Part shown: piece by piece, positions 42,146 to 55,217 of the stretch
How positions within the stretch are numbered: position 1 is the first letter of the stretch
How the letters are laid out: the number at the start of each line of letters is the position of its first letter
NCBI GenBank assembly: GCA_036924285.1
Contig: JAYKYS010000004.1
Coordinates: 22,786,001 to 22,850,000 of the forward strand
Length of the DNA stretch: 64,000 bases
Direction of reading: 5' to 3'
Origin: Asterella californica
Lineage: Eukaryota; Streptophyta; Marchantiopsida; Marchantiales; Aytoniaceae
Program-made: the position numbers and the translations under genes
Notes under the pieces: generated by a model
The model's database searches: none
Seen by the model: the letters and a program-made list of their open reading frames with translations, nothing else
What the model was told of the DNA's origin: nothing

Positions 42146-45100
42146 ATGGCAAATCTACAGGCATTTGAGGACTTTTTCCGCCGAGCAGATCTAGATAAAG
42201 ATGGCAAGATCAGTGGTGCAGAGGCAGTCGGATTTTTCCAGGGTGCCAGTCTACCTCAGCCAGTCTTAGCAAAGGTCCTAATCTTCCCCTGCCGAACGTG
42301 AAGAATCGCGAGTTGTATATATCCAGATCTGTGGCTGGTTAAGCACTTGCCTGGGACACGTCCACAAGGGAGTCGATTGACATCTGAAAAACCGGCTATG
42401 CTCGCTTCTTATCTTTCAGTTATATGAATTGCAAAATAATTTGATGAATATTGTGGGATCCATTAAGACTTTGATTTCATTACTGCAATTGCGCTGAAGC
42501 ATATGTAATCTCGTCCGAAATGCAGATTTGGCAGTTTGCAGATCAAGGGTCGACAGGTTTTCTTTCCAAGCTCGAGTTTTACAATGCTTTGAAGCTCGTT
42601 ACCGTTGCCCAGACAGGAAGGGAGCTTACACCAGAGATTGTGCGAGCAGCACTAGCAGGACCTGCTGCTGCACAAATTCCAGCTCCCCGCATTGTGACTC
42701 CTGGAGCACCTCCTCAGCCGGCCACTCCTCAAATTGGGCCTGGAGCAGGAGTAGCGCCAGGAAGAAGCAGTCCAGGCCCTACGCTAGGTGGTCCAGTTGC
42801 CTTTGGCGATCCATTTGCCGCATCTGCTTCTGGTGCACCCGCGAGTCGTTGGCAATCTCAACCAACTGCACTACCCTCTCAATTGCCTTCTCAATCAGTC
42901 CCTCCAAGACCTGGATCAGCATCAGGACAGCGAGCTGCTGGAGCCCCTCCGCAGGATACCTGGCCATCAATAAGATCTTCGTCTTCTGCCTCCTCGCTTC
43001 ATAATTACGCCCAGCAACATGCACAAGCTCAGGCTCCTCCGGCAAGTTCGGCTCAGTCGATGCAGAGTTTTCTCAATGGTCCGAATGCACCCCCACCTCC
43101 AACGCAGCAGGCAAAGGATCCGTTTGGGAGTCTAGCATCAGGGTCAGACCTCTTCAGTACCTTGAGCAGTAATCCTCCGAACCCCAGGTCTGCTTCGACT
43201 GGCGCAGTCTCATCACTTGCGGATGCTTTTGGGAATGATCCGTTTGCTGCCAGCAACAATAAATCGCTGGTGCCAGTTACTCCTGTATCAGGCGCTCAAA
43301 AGCCTGCGTCAGCGAACAGTGTCGATGCTTTTCAAGGTTTTGGTGATTTCGGTGGTAATGGATTCAAGGCAGAACCTGCATCAACAATGGCATTGGTCCC
43401 TACAAGTGTTTCCGCACCTGCTTCTAGAGAACCTCAGACTGCCACTGGAAACCAGCTGACTCGGTCTTTTGGACCAGCCCCGTCGGCAGGACTGGGATCA
43501 GGATTTTCTGCTAACCCACCTGCTGGTCCGGGAACTGGTGGTGCTCCTTGGCCTCGCATGACACTGGTCGATGTTCAGCGTTATACCACAGTTTTCAGCG
43601 ATGTGGATACTGACAAAGACGGAAAGATCACGGGGGGCCAGGCCCGGGATCTTTTCTTGAGTTGGGGAATTCCCAGAGGTAACGCGGTACCCTCCTGTCT
43701 ATTTCTTGTTTATGTGCACCACATAACTTGCTGACTCGGTTGAGACAGTCAAATGTGGTTTGTGAGGACTGTCATCCAGCTTAATTTCCAAACTGCCTGT
43801 TTGATACTGAGACGACAATATTTCTCCACCTGGCACCTGTCTTTGTTTCCCATTCTGAAGTTTAGTCAGTGTCATGTTTGAGCTGCTATTGCACATGTAC
43901 CTCCTAGGGGCAGCTCGCCAAGACCACCTTTCTGTTCATATTACTCCACACCATTGTGAGGGCTTGTACGTCTTTACGCTGTTGGTCATATGCTGGGCTA
44001 AAGATAGTTGCCAACTCCAGTTTCATTTGGACCTAATGAATTTGGAGTTGTCTGCAGAGGTGTTGAAACAGGTGTGGGACCTATCTGATCAAGATGGTGA
44101 CAGTGCACTGTCTGTAAGAGAATTTTGCACTGCTTTGTACCTCATGGAACGATTTCGAGAAGGAAGGCCATTACCGCCCATACTACCGCCAGGAATTCAT
44201 TTCGACGAGGGCCCTCAACAATCTTCTGTGGCTGCTGCACGAATTGAACAGGCTCGTTCTTCAGTGGCCCAACATACAGCCGGTTTCAATGTACCTAGCT
44301 GGCAACAAAATCCAGGTGCATATTCGTGATATTGTTTGACCTGGAGGAGCCAAGACGTTCCTTCGAGCGTCCTTCGATGTTCTCTGCTTAGGCCTTTGCT
44401 GCGTGTCCAGCAAAAGACGTTTAAATATAGTAGTTCTATCACTTGCGTTGCGGATCTGCAGTTGCGGTTTTAATTGTCAGGGTGTCATACAGTATGAGAG
44501 ATCATCGACATACGCACTGGTTCCGGAGAAAGTCTGTTCGGTTTTCAACTATGGACAATGTTATCATCAGCTGTTTGGTAGTAACTGATTTAGTTTCAGA
44601 GCTCATGAGTAAAGATTGCACTATCTTTTGCGCGGTGTATTACTGCTACTGTTTGTTACTTCTGAAGTGATCGCGGAAAAAGCTTTGTGTTCATTACATC
44701 CTAACATGTTCTTGGGTTTCTTGGCAATAGGGATGCTTCAGCCTGCTGGTCCAGGACCAGCTGGGATGCCAGGACCTGCTGGTATGCCACGAGGAGCAAC
44801 AGCAACCGGGATGGAGCGATCATTACCACAACAGGGTCCAACTCCAGTTCCAGCAGCTGGTATGCCTGAACCAAGCCAGCCTGGTGTTTATAGATCCAAG
44901 GGTCCTGTTTTGGAACCTCATCTGCTGGCTCAGCTATCAAGAGATGAACAGGACACCCTCAAGTCCAGGCACAAAGATGCTGAAGAAGCCGCTAAGAAGG
45001 TACAGTGGTACACATGTATGAGTATAGAGTCGCTTGATATGAATCGTTGCGTAGGAGTACATTAAACAATCCTTTTCGCCTGTACCAGTTCAGAATAATA

Positions 45101-48100
45101 ACCTCATGAGGGCTTGGTGTGGGTCTCCATATATCAATGTTTTACGGGAGATAGTACTTGTAGCTTGACACAGGAAGTTGAACAGGTTGCTATAGAAATA
45201 TTCTTTTGTTAGGGTCCGAAGACGCCTTCATTGGCTTTAAAGGGCTTGAATTGTCTTTAACTGATCGACATAAGAGTTCATCTTTGACTAAGCTTGCTGG
45301 CATGACTATGACATTTAGTGTTTGCATCTTTACTGAGGTTGCTGCGGTAAATTTGTGGAAATGTTGAGCTTTAGCCTCACATGTGAACGTATATCAAAGT
45401 AAAGTACGTGGACGTTAACGCCTGTGAATGAACATGGAAGGATATTTGTGTTCACATTTGGTCAAATCGTTTAAAATGTTGCACGTTTGGACCAGGCTTA
45501 GACGTCATGCTCCTTGAAGTAGATGTATTACTTAAGCTCTTTGGCTTGTTCCAGGTTCTGGATTCTTTGATGAAAACTGAACTACTCAACTTTTCGCTAA
45601 GTCCAAGAAATCCTCCCTCCTGACAATACAAGTTTATATCCTGCATCGGAAGGAAAAATATCCAAAGCCTGTGGAGCCGGAAAGCTTTAAAAGTTCGTGG
45701 AAAGAAGCTTGCTGTTGAGTTGACACGAGATGTTCGCTCTTGGTTATCAAGAACTTTACTATTCAGGGAACTTCTCCTTGAACTTCGTGTTGACCAGGAA
45801 CTGTGTTTCTGGTGTGAGTAGCTCATGTCGGACCAGATTTCACCCTCGCTAGCTGCGAAACTTTCCAGGTGGTTAAAGTAAGGCTGAAGATGTTTACGCG
45901 CGCAAGATATATCAATCTCTGCAGTCACACTCTACTCTTCGAACCATACCTGTCTAAATTGCTGTGGAGATTTTGTTCAGATTAGATCTGTACTAACTAA
46001 AATCTCTTTGTGGCGTGTAAGTCCAGTCAAGACCTCACCTAAGGACGAGCTGTAGATAACAGATAAGATCGCAGTCACAGTGCCCTTCGACCATAGACCT
46101 GGAAAAGATATACGGGAGATTTCAAACTCTGTGTTCTGCGGATGGATATGGATTAGCTCATAGACACCTGTTATACGGTACACTTTACGTTACCCTTCGC
46201 TAGCTGAGTCCCGAAGGGCTTCTGGAGATGCTTGCAAGGCGTGCGTGCATACCTAAATGACTCGGGCTTTATGATTGTTGAGTCAAGTGATGTCCCGTAC
46301 CTGGGACCAGAGTGTTTGCAGAATCCTTTTGTTGGAGGAGTTGTAAAAGTCTATGAGAGAGAGAAAAGTGTGTTCATCTACTTTGTTGAACTGGCAGGCT
46401 CATGATATAGACAAGCAAATTATGGACTATAAGGAGAAAGCTGAATATTATCGCACCAAGTTGCAAGAAATTGTGAGTGCTCCACCTATAAGTGAGTTCA
46501 CCGCATAGTTTCAAAGGGTTCTCACCGTTCGTAGTTTCACTTTGTTTGAACCTCGAATTGTAGAAATTGCTAGTATCAGCGTCCGGAACGGCTGACCAGG
46601 AAGGATATTCGTGCAGATATTGTTTAAGAGCAGATGTGACAACCGACTCGCCGAGATACAGGAGAGAGTAGCAGCTGACAAGCGGGAGGTACGTAGTACC
46701 AGGCGTGTTGTACACGTCATGAGTGTTGGCTTGTGAGTAACTGCGTTTTATGCAGTCATTTAGAGAGAATTTTGTAGGTGTTACGAGTATAACAGTCCCA
46801 GAGTGCTTGTGAGCTTTAACACATGGTGAGAGCGGAATGAGAAGATATGGGAGTGAAGTGTATGGTTGATTCGCAGTACCACAAGAACTGAACTTGAACT
46901 ATAACTATGCTGACATCTTTTGTTGCTGTTACCAAAAGGAGGTTGTTTAATTTATTTATCTTGATGCTAACTCCACTGGAACACCACCTAAAAGGTTGGA
47001 TTTCGCGTTGGATTTTCAAACTTACTTGAAGTTGGCTTGCTTCCCAAACCACAGATGGAGGCACTGGCCAAAAGATATGATGAGAGATTTAAGGCAGGCG
47101 GCGAAGTGCACTCTCGCTTGGTTGCGGAAGAAGCAGCATTCCGGGACATTCAGGTTTTCCCTCCGGAGAGAGTGCTCTTGTCAAATCGATTGCCTTATAT
47201 TAGTATCTCCCGATCGTGAGGGGTCTTGTGTGTCAGATTGTGCACGTGATAAATTGAACACAGAAGTTCGCTCTGTCGACCCATAGGATATGTAGACGGT
47301 TGAAGATTGTCGTCGGCCCCTGGTAAATTCAGTATCTGTTACAGTCTTACCGGTTTTCGGGTTTTCTTATGACAACGTTGACAGTCTGTTTATTCGAAAC
47401 TACTGTTATCAAGCTTTACTTGTTTCTGGTGTTTCTCACCTTCATCGTTCGTCTTTTGCCATAGGAGAAGAAAATTGAACTGTATAACGCTATCGCCAAA
47501 ATGGAACAAGGTGGTGATGCAAATGGGCTGCTCCAGGTAAACCTAAGCATGTTGTAAGATCAAGAAGGAATGTGTGGATCCAGTGGTACATTCGCTCCAA
47601 TGTCATGTGAAGTTACTGCTCTGCTGGAACCTAGTTCGATTGGGTACCAGGCTCTGACGCTTGTCCTTGCTCATAAACTGGTTTGGTATGAACAGAGTAA
47701 AGCAGATGGAATACACCGTGATCTTGATGAATTGAAGAAAGCCCTCAATGAAAGGTCGAAACGGTTGGGTCTGGAAGCAAAAGCATCAGCTCCGACAGCT
47801 CAGTCGTTTGGTGAGTGATTTTGCAATATATTCCTAATGGCCTAGTCATGAAATAGGACTCCCTCAAGCTTTGAAGACAATGCGCACAGTTTATGTCCTT
47901 CGGTTCTTTGTTGCTCATGTTGTTCTTAAACTCCTGAAAACTCTCTGGTGTCCAGAATATACTTAGGTGTCTCGTACTGAATCAGTTGCGTTGTCCTGGT
48001 TATCGGGCAGGTTGGCAACCAGGTGTTCAGGATAATACATCGGAGTGGGATGAGGATTGGGATAAGTTTGATGATGAAGGTTTGTGCATCTTCCCTGTAC

Positions 48101-50029
48101 GTTTGCCGTTGTCCATAGTGACCTGACTAATATTGCATAGTGAATGAAACTAATTAAACTGCTTGAGGACGGTTGCGATCATGAACACTGAACTGTGTAA
48201 TCAGTACGCTCTATGTTTTCATACTTTTCTGTTGAATGGTTAGGTAGCACTGGTGCACTGCTGGTTTGACCGTAGATATGTTCTGTCTTTGGTTATCTTT
48301 ACCCCAGGTTTCGTTTCCGTCCAAGATTTCATGGACGATGCCACTGATGGTGACTTTACTGCTCCTCCTCCACTCCCCAAACGAGCTATCGAGAAGGTTG
48401 TGAGTACACCAAGTATTGAGAGCACTCCTAAGATTGATGCCAGTCCGTTTGGCGATGGGTTTGATTTCTCATCCGAGCATGATGGTAAAGTGGACGGTCC
48501 AAAGGAGATCTCTTCAGCCCCTGCGTTCTTTGCTTCTGGACCAGCATCTCCTCGTGCAGAAAGTGAAACCGGAAGAAGTGGGATTGAGAGCCCAACGCGC
48601 GATTTGTCCACTTCTGGTTCTTTAGCAATTGAGACGAGTGTTTTTGATACCTCTGAGACGACGAACAAAGCTAGCCAAAGGTACGGGTGATGAGTCAAGG
48701 CTCTCTAGTTCGAGACTATTAAGTAAAGGACTTAGGATGTGGGTTCCCTGTTCCGCATCATTCGGCCTAGCTTAAGTCTTAATTACCCGTGGATGTTGCA
48801 GGTATGACAATGTGGGAGACTCAGATGACTTCGGCGGCGATGTTTTTAGTGATCCTCCAGCACTTAGCTTCAAAGCTAATAGGTAACGAGTAAAACAAAG
48901 GACTCGCTTCTGGCTTTTCTGGATTTGTTGTACTCGTCGGCGGGGAGCCTGCAGACTCCTCAGCCCTCCACGCTTTCAGTTTTCGGCTGATTTGTGCGAA
49001 GATGATATACGATCTACAGGCGAAAAGTTCTGAGTTCCGGAAGTTTGCCTGACATTGTTGTTGATCGTGTTTTGGACAGCTTTGAACAAGATCCACCGTC
49101 GTTCATTGCTGGGGGTGACGCCTTTGGTGGGGGAGGTGTCTCTTGGTCGACCGCATTTAATCATGATGATGAAGCAGATTCCGAGGTGCGGGCATCGTGG
49201 GGTCTCCTGAGCACTGCTCCGAGCACCCAGGTAACTTTCGAACCAAAGGGCATGTATTTTCACCAGTAGATCCTTCATGGGAAGTAAACATGCGATTGAA
49301 GATCTCAAACCATGCACGTGTGCGTGAAATATCCGACTGGAATCAGTTTGACCTGGTTTTGTCCTTTATGCATCAAAATATCCAAACTCTTTATGCCCAA
49401 GTAGAGTGAATGAAGCAACTGAAAGATCGTTACCGCAGGCCTCTCTTGACGGGCCAGGACATCGGAGCTCTCTGTTCGGTAAATCAGAATCATCTGCTCT
49501 AGAGGACTCTTTCGACTTTGGATCGTCTCATGTGTCCAGTCCTGGTAGGGTTACGGATGAACCTTCCAGTCCAGCTAGTCATCGTGGTAACGGAGACATC
49601 CGAAACTCAGAAGAGTACGATACGTTTGCACCAATGGGCGGTGCTACATTTGATCGATCAGCAAGCCTTTTCGGAGGGAAAGATACGTCGATGGGAAGCT
49701 CTTACTTTGATAGCCCTGCCCATTCGAAAGCTGGCAATGCATTCGCGAGGTTCGACTCTTTTAGCAGCTCAGCCTTTGGCGCAGCTAGTGAGGATCCTCA
49801 CGAGAACAACACAACAGCGGGAAATTCTTATTTCGATAGTCCTGTTCATTCGAAGGCTGCAAACGACAGCCCTTTTGCCAGATTTGACTCCTTTAGCAGC
49901 GTGAAGGGTGCTGCTGACACTACACATGGGAAGGGTGGAGCGTTCGAATCCTTCGATGACGGTGATGATGCCTTTACAACTTCAGCTTTTGGAGCCGGAG
50001 GCGACTCCAAAAAATGGAGTGCTTTTTAG
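42146..50029 (+). CDS. EH-domain endocytosis protein, plant EH/Pan1 (TPLATE complex) type
   Basis: Fourteen exons: 42146-42274, 42526-43678, 44058-44315, 44731-44999, 46398-46472, 46617-46688, 47055-47153, 47465-47536, 47696-47810, 48011-48079, 48308-48680, 48802-48882, 49080-49230, 49439-50029; about 1168 residues, similar in size to Arabidopsis EH1/EH2. The first EH domain (residues 1-95) has DLDKDGKISG and IWQFADQGSTGFLSK. A long Pro/Ala/Ser linker follows with DPF motifs (GDPFAAS, KDPFGSL, NDPFAAS) that usually bind the AP2 ear. The second EH domain (about 385-480) has DVDTDKDGKITG and QVWDLSDQDGDSALSV. Then comes a coiled coil (KEKAEYYRTKLQEI, CDNRLAEIQERV), the WDEDWDKFDDEG box, and an FD-rich tail ending KKWSAF. 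In plants this subunit binds acidic phospholipids at the plasma membrane to start clathrin-mediated endocytosis and also aids autophagosome formation. Exon 13 could instead end at 49185 (donor GTGCGG), 15 residues shorter. Confidence 0.93.
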
Positions 50030-52632
50030 GGAGAAAATTGGCATGCATTTTATAGTGAGTATGTTGTGCCACATGGTGTCCTCACCTCACCTGAGCCTCA
50101 TACTGTTGCCCTCTCGAAGTAATGTTTTAATTGAACCCCTGTCATGGCAAAATTAGATGCTATGACAAGGCAGCAGTACTTTTGGGTCCTGCATGCTTCA
50201 AGCGAGTAAACCTTCTGCGGTAGACATGGTGATGAGGGTGCTTTCTGATCCTCGAGTCCCATCTTAGTAATCGTGCCACCCACTGAAATTCAGTTTTAGA
50301 AGCCTCGTTCTGCCGTTGTAACCTTACAACATGAATTTGCGAAGTTCTTGAATATCAGTCTTTAGTTCACATACTTGATGACAATGTTCTATGGATAGAA
50401 AACATAGATCGAAACTAAATGTATACTTCAGAGAGAGATTCTTCCTGGTGTAGAGCCCTCTAGGCTGCGATTGAACAGGGTATGGAGTTGTCCTGCCTCA
50501 AGTATAATCGTTGATGGCTTACCTTGAACCTTCACTTGGCCGAGTAGACATTTTTTCTGGTCCCACGAGGAAGGTCACCACAGACCATTCATCGTGTTAA
50601 CTGTATCACGAATTCATTCGACGGGCTGAATCTAATTTCGGCAGAGGTTCATTCTGAATGAGTAGCTAGCTTATAAGGATTTTAGTGTGTAAACTTGAAT
50701 AGTGTCGCCGGGAGCGCCTTGATCCCACAAGATGCTCGCGTTGTAACTGACTCTGAACTAGGAAGTTCTGGGGCTACAGAATACTGCTATGGAGATTGGC
50801 AATGTGTGTGGCAAGGAAGTCATGAGCTATGTCCACGAAATCAGTAAAAACGTGAACCAGCTTGCTGATTGTCCGGAATGTCCCAAGGTTTGAAGACTTG
50901 CACACATACACCAAAGCATCAAGATCTCGTCTTGAAGCCTTATGCTGCTGACAGCATTGGATGGAACGCAGAATAGTCTATTTGAAGGAGAAGGCACGAT
51001 GAAACTTATCGTGGAATAAAGTTTATCAGACGCACGTTAGCTCTCACATGGTTGTTGATGTTGTATCGTGTGTTGGGGAACAATCTAACACTCTTCCATT
51101 TTCCTCATCCCAATTTGGTAAGTGCCCATCCAAAAGAGCATAAGCAAGACGACCTTTCAAGACGGTGATCTGCCACTATGTACGTCCGTGGAGTCATATT
51201 GTACTTTCGTGATATTGTCCCTATGGCACAAGCCGAGCGCAGAACTTGATTTTGGGAAGTGATGGTTTCTCCTATGAGCACATGGCGGCTCCGCCTGAAT
51301 GAACAGTCTTCTCTCGTTCGGAAGTGCCGACCTTGGAGAGACCTGGCAGTCAGATTCTATTCTGTCCAGGTTCCGAGTCACTGGGACCAATGCTTGGTTT
51401 GGAAGAAAGTGCTGCTCTCCTTGGCTCTTCACCCTTGCTTGTAGCTTCTGTATCGTACTTCCCGTATTTTTACCATGTAGTGCAGTATGTCTTTGCGATC
51501 ATTCTGTGAACTTGGGGTCCAATCAGTCCTTATTTAGCTCAAAAGCTACTCGGGTACTTCTGGACAAATGATTCCGCTCCGAAAGCCGAAAAGACCGATT
51601 GAAGCCTATCAGATGGATGGGTCCACCCACGTGACCAGGAAAAGGACTCACGGTCGCACTGCTGGCTCTGCTTACACGCGTGAATCGCTCGCTTCGAAAC
51701 TTTCTTTGTAAAATGCTGTTTGACCAGGCCGATGAGTGCCTAGGACAACCTAGGCGAGTCCTACGACAACCCTCATGCCACGACGGGTCGCAGTGATGTA
51801 CATAATATAGAATACCTGGGGACGAGCGAGGGTGACATGGCTCATGCCACGACGAATGGGAAACGACGTAGATAATACTCAGTGAGAACGGAAGAGGTAT
51901 TGGTGTGCCTGCGCAGCCAGCTGCTCGCGGTACACTGTATGACTTTCACTTGTTTCTCGTCAACTCTCTTGTCTTGGTTCGGCGGTTGGCCTCCTGGCCA
52001 ACAGTAGAACCTCGTTATAGTCACACTGTTCTTTTACTATCAATGTCAGGTGACTAAACACATATAAGCCGGGATTTCTAAATCTCTGAACATATTGATA
52101 TAGTCGTTCCAATAAACAAGTTCGAATTTATTTTATTTTTAATAGAGAAGTAATACATATCATCTACCTCACATTAGTAGTAATTTATAAAGCGTTTACT
52201 GCTCTAATAAACTTTAATATAATATATATAATCATATTTTTGTTATATACCGACTCAAATATGTGAATATAAACAGTGGGATATGATTATAAGGAAAGAA
52301 TTTTACCAAATAAATAATATTTTTTCGCGAAAGGTGTGCTTGCATCGTGCTGGTGACTATATCAAGTGTGATTAGAACACGGTTTGACTTTGTTCTGTGC
52401 CGTATTTTTTTACACGTGAGACTTCCACGTGTGGCTGTGAACTGTTAATTTAACTTCACTCTGCTAAATAAGCATGTCGTCGACCAAGTCGTCAGGATTG
52501 ATTTCTATTTATCACTTATTAACTTTCACCTTCTTTGTATATATATATATATATATATTCTTCCTTTCCGAGTCTCGACTTGTTGTGAACGACTCTGTCT
52601 TGAATGATACGTAACTTCTACATGTACTCCAC
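50030..52632. other. 3' flank of the EH gene and intergenic DNA
   Basis: The EH 3' untranslated region must lie in the first few hundred bases. Beyond that I see only short overlapping frames (51157-51571 on both strands) without motifs. Around 51775-51860 the phrase CATGCCACGACG is repeated. AT-rich from 52030 with an AT microsatellite near 52541-52558. Confidence 0.5.
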
Positions 52633-52985
52633 AAATTTGCTGATCATACCCGTCTTAACGTTTTCTGGCTTGATCACACCCTTGACTGGCTATTGCCTGT
52701 CAAACTAGTTATTTAGATGTGAGGCTGCACATATTAGAGGAATGAGAATATAGATAGTCTAACGCGTCTTTAATGTCAAATATTTTGAATTACAGTGATA
52801 TTTAGTCGAGGTTGAAAGTACTAAAATGATGAACCAAAAGAGAAAATGACTGGTTCGACTGTCAATAATCTGTCAGAGGTATGATCAAGCAACCAAACGT
52901 TAAAAGGAGTATGATCAAGCAACCAAACGTTAAGAGGAGTATGATCAAGTTTACGAACGTACTGGGGGTATGATCAAGCAAATTT
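52633..52985. mobile_element. MITE family 2, copy 2
   Basis: About 353 bp. Ends AAATTTGCTGATCATACCC and GGGTATGATCAAGCAAATTT are inverted repeats, with further internal copies of GGAGTATGATCAAGCAACCA, and one of these has been duplicated (52908-52943). The centre matches copy 1 at 40755-41123. The element lies in the same orientation as copy 1, on the other side of the EH gene. Confidence 0.8.
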
Positions 52986-54915
52986 CTGACATTTACTCAG
53001 TGTATAAGATCTTACGTAGATGACCGTACTGCAATAAAGGACTAAGTTTGAGTAGCCTTATTACAGTCACTTCCAGACTTGACCGCACCTTATCGACGAC
53101 CCAAGCTCTCCGGACTTTTTGTTGCCACAGGCAGTGGAAGGCTGGAACCCAGTTACCCGTTCTCTTCCCTTAACTCCAGTAAAACCTTTTACAGTTTTCG
53201 GTTGTAAAATTTACATATCACTCCCAGAGGTGGTACGTAAAGTTTACAATCATTGGACATAATTATTCTCTTTCCATAAATCATATTTTTTGAATGCGTT
53301 TGAAAAACAGATCTAATCATTACACATGTTTTGCAAGCCCCGACAATGCTTGATAGTTTACACTTACGTCTACTCGCCTAAACACTGTAAATTATTTTAT
53401 GAAAAAAGTTTTGAGTGGTCTTATTAACAGCAATCAGACCTGACTGGAAGAATTCTTAACAACAAACGCTTGACCGGAATTTACTAGAATTTTGATTGGA
53501 TTTCAGTCTCGTTATAGTTCGTGCAAATACCAAAATTTATTGTCTTACTTATGAAACTCAGTTCGCATCACAGCCGTCATGGTCCATGCTATCAGTTCTT
53601 ATCTTACGTCATGAAGCGTGTCATGTCACTCACAGGATGAACCCTGCAGGTTTGTCAAGTGAAGTAGAAAGTCTTAACTACAAGCTTTCCGTTGATACCT
53701 AGAACTCCCCAAATAGAGCACCGTATTCTCTACTACGGTTTGACAAAGTTATCCAAAAACCACTTTCTGAGTAAAAAACTTACACAGCCGCACATGCTTT
53801 TTGAGATTTTTTTCAAAATCTGATCCTCAAACTGAGTACATAGCTGGCAAGGCTCGTCGGAAATTCTTACGACATTAAATTCGTTTTCAACGGACACATG
53901 TATACCCTGCTATGGCTGGTCAAAGGTCTGAGTTGACCCGGATGTAAATCCCTGCCTCCCAAACTTATTAGAAAACCAGCAAACTTCAAACCTTTGCTAC
54001 GTCTCGACCACAAGTCCAGATCTGATTATTTTAATTGCTCTAGAAAGCCCCTTCTCTTAAGCTTTTAAATGAGACTAAAAACTCTCCAAACAGGCTATGT
54101 GCATGGAGCTAAACCCGTTCAAAATACTATGATATGATCTAAAAAAAAAAAAGCTCGTGTCACTAGAAAGCCACGCAAGCTTTTTGCAAGCTATGTTCAA
54201 AGACACCATCCTGAAATCTCCCTTCTTAGCCAAAAGCTTCAGTGGGCGTGCAAGCTTTTGCCATCCAAGTCCAGAAACAACCCTCGTCTTTCCTTCTTTC
54301 AGCTTAGAAAGCTTCCCGGACTTTCCTAAAACCACTATTCCGTCTCTCAAATCTTCACCCTAACCTGAAAACCTTCCACGGGCACGAAAGCTTTTCGCTG
54401 CAAAAGGACCTCAAAAAACCTCTCAAACCTTAAACACACCTGGCTGATAACCCGGCAGCCTAACGACAAATGAACTCAAATGACCCACTTCTATCTTCTC
54501 ATACTCGACCTTTATACTGTCTTTGAGCACCTCATGTCGCTGTCAAAATAATTCACATGGTGTGCATGTGCATGTTCATATGATATGCATGCATCGTGTC
54601 ACATGACATGCATGCATGATGTCACATTTGTCATCAATCCACCTTAGCACCATCTAATCATATCTTTTCACATCATCCAAAATCCACATCACATCGTGTC
54701 ACCCAAGTGCCATGTCACTCTCTCTGCCTAGTCAACATTACCACCTCAGCAGATTGCCATGTCAACAATACGATCTAGTCAACTCTAACACGTCAGTATA
54801 ATGTAATTCTGCCACATCAGCAAAATATCCAGTCATCAAATTTTGAATTGGCCACATCAGCAAAGTGCCACATGTCAATACTTATACTGCCACATAAGCA
54901 TATCAAATCGTCAAC
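52986..54915. other. Intergenic, no gene
   Basis: No supported frame. From about 54540 the sequence is rich in the word ATGCATGC and, from 54720, in spaced copies of GCCACATCAGCAAA (near 54742, 54811, 54850 and 54888), a low-grade tandem array. This style recurs in the last 60 bases of the window (GACATGCATG, GTCAGACTCA), suggesting pieces of one larger unrecognised repeat, possibly an LTR. Confidence 0.45.
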
Positions 54916-55217
54916 CCGTCAAATCTTTAACCTCTCATAACTTTTCCGTCTGATCTTTGTCTGCGTCGGCTCCAGATCCAAATTTGATCTATTCAGCGAG
55001 TCTTACACAATGGTGTCCTGAGATTTAAATTTTGAGCAAGTTGAGAAAAATTGCTATTAAATCTCCCCGTCAAATCTTCAACTTCTCATAACTTTTTCGT
55101 CCGATCTCTGTTTGCGTCTGCTCCAGATCCAAATTTGATCTAGGCAGCGAGCCTTACACAATGGTGTCCTGGGAGTTAAATTTTGAGCAAGTTGAGAAAA
55201 TTGCTATTAAATCTCCT
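54916..55217. repeat. Two 151-bp tandem repeats
   Basis: Units 54916-55066 and 55067-55217 share CTCATAACTTTT-CGTC-GATCT, GGCTCCAGATCCAAATTTGATC, TTACACAATGGTGTCCTG and GAGCAAGTTGAGAAAA, with about 10% difference by eye. Non-coding. Confidence 0.9.

Noticed and set aside
42528..43004. Open frames of 60-158 codons in other frames of EH exon 2
   Set aside because: They overlap the long Pro/Ser-rich exon of the EH gene and are low-complexity shadows of it.
45541..45660. A candidate EH exon starting VLDSLMKTELLNFSL after a TTCCAG acceptor
   Set aside because: The exon chain is already in phase from AAKK (44999) to AHDIDKQ (46398), which matches the coiled-coil order expected for the family; including this piece introduces a stop.
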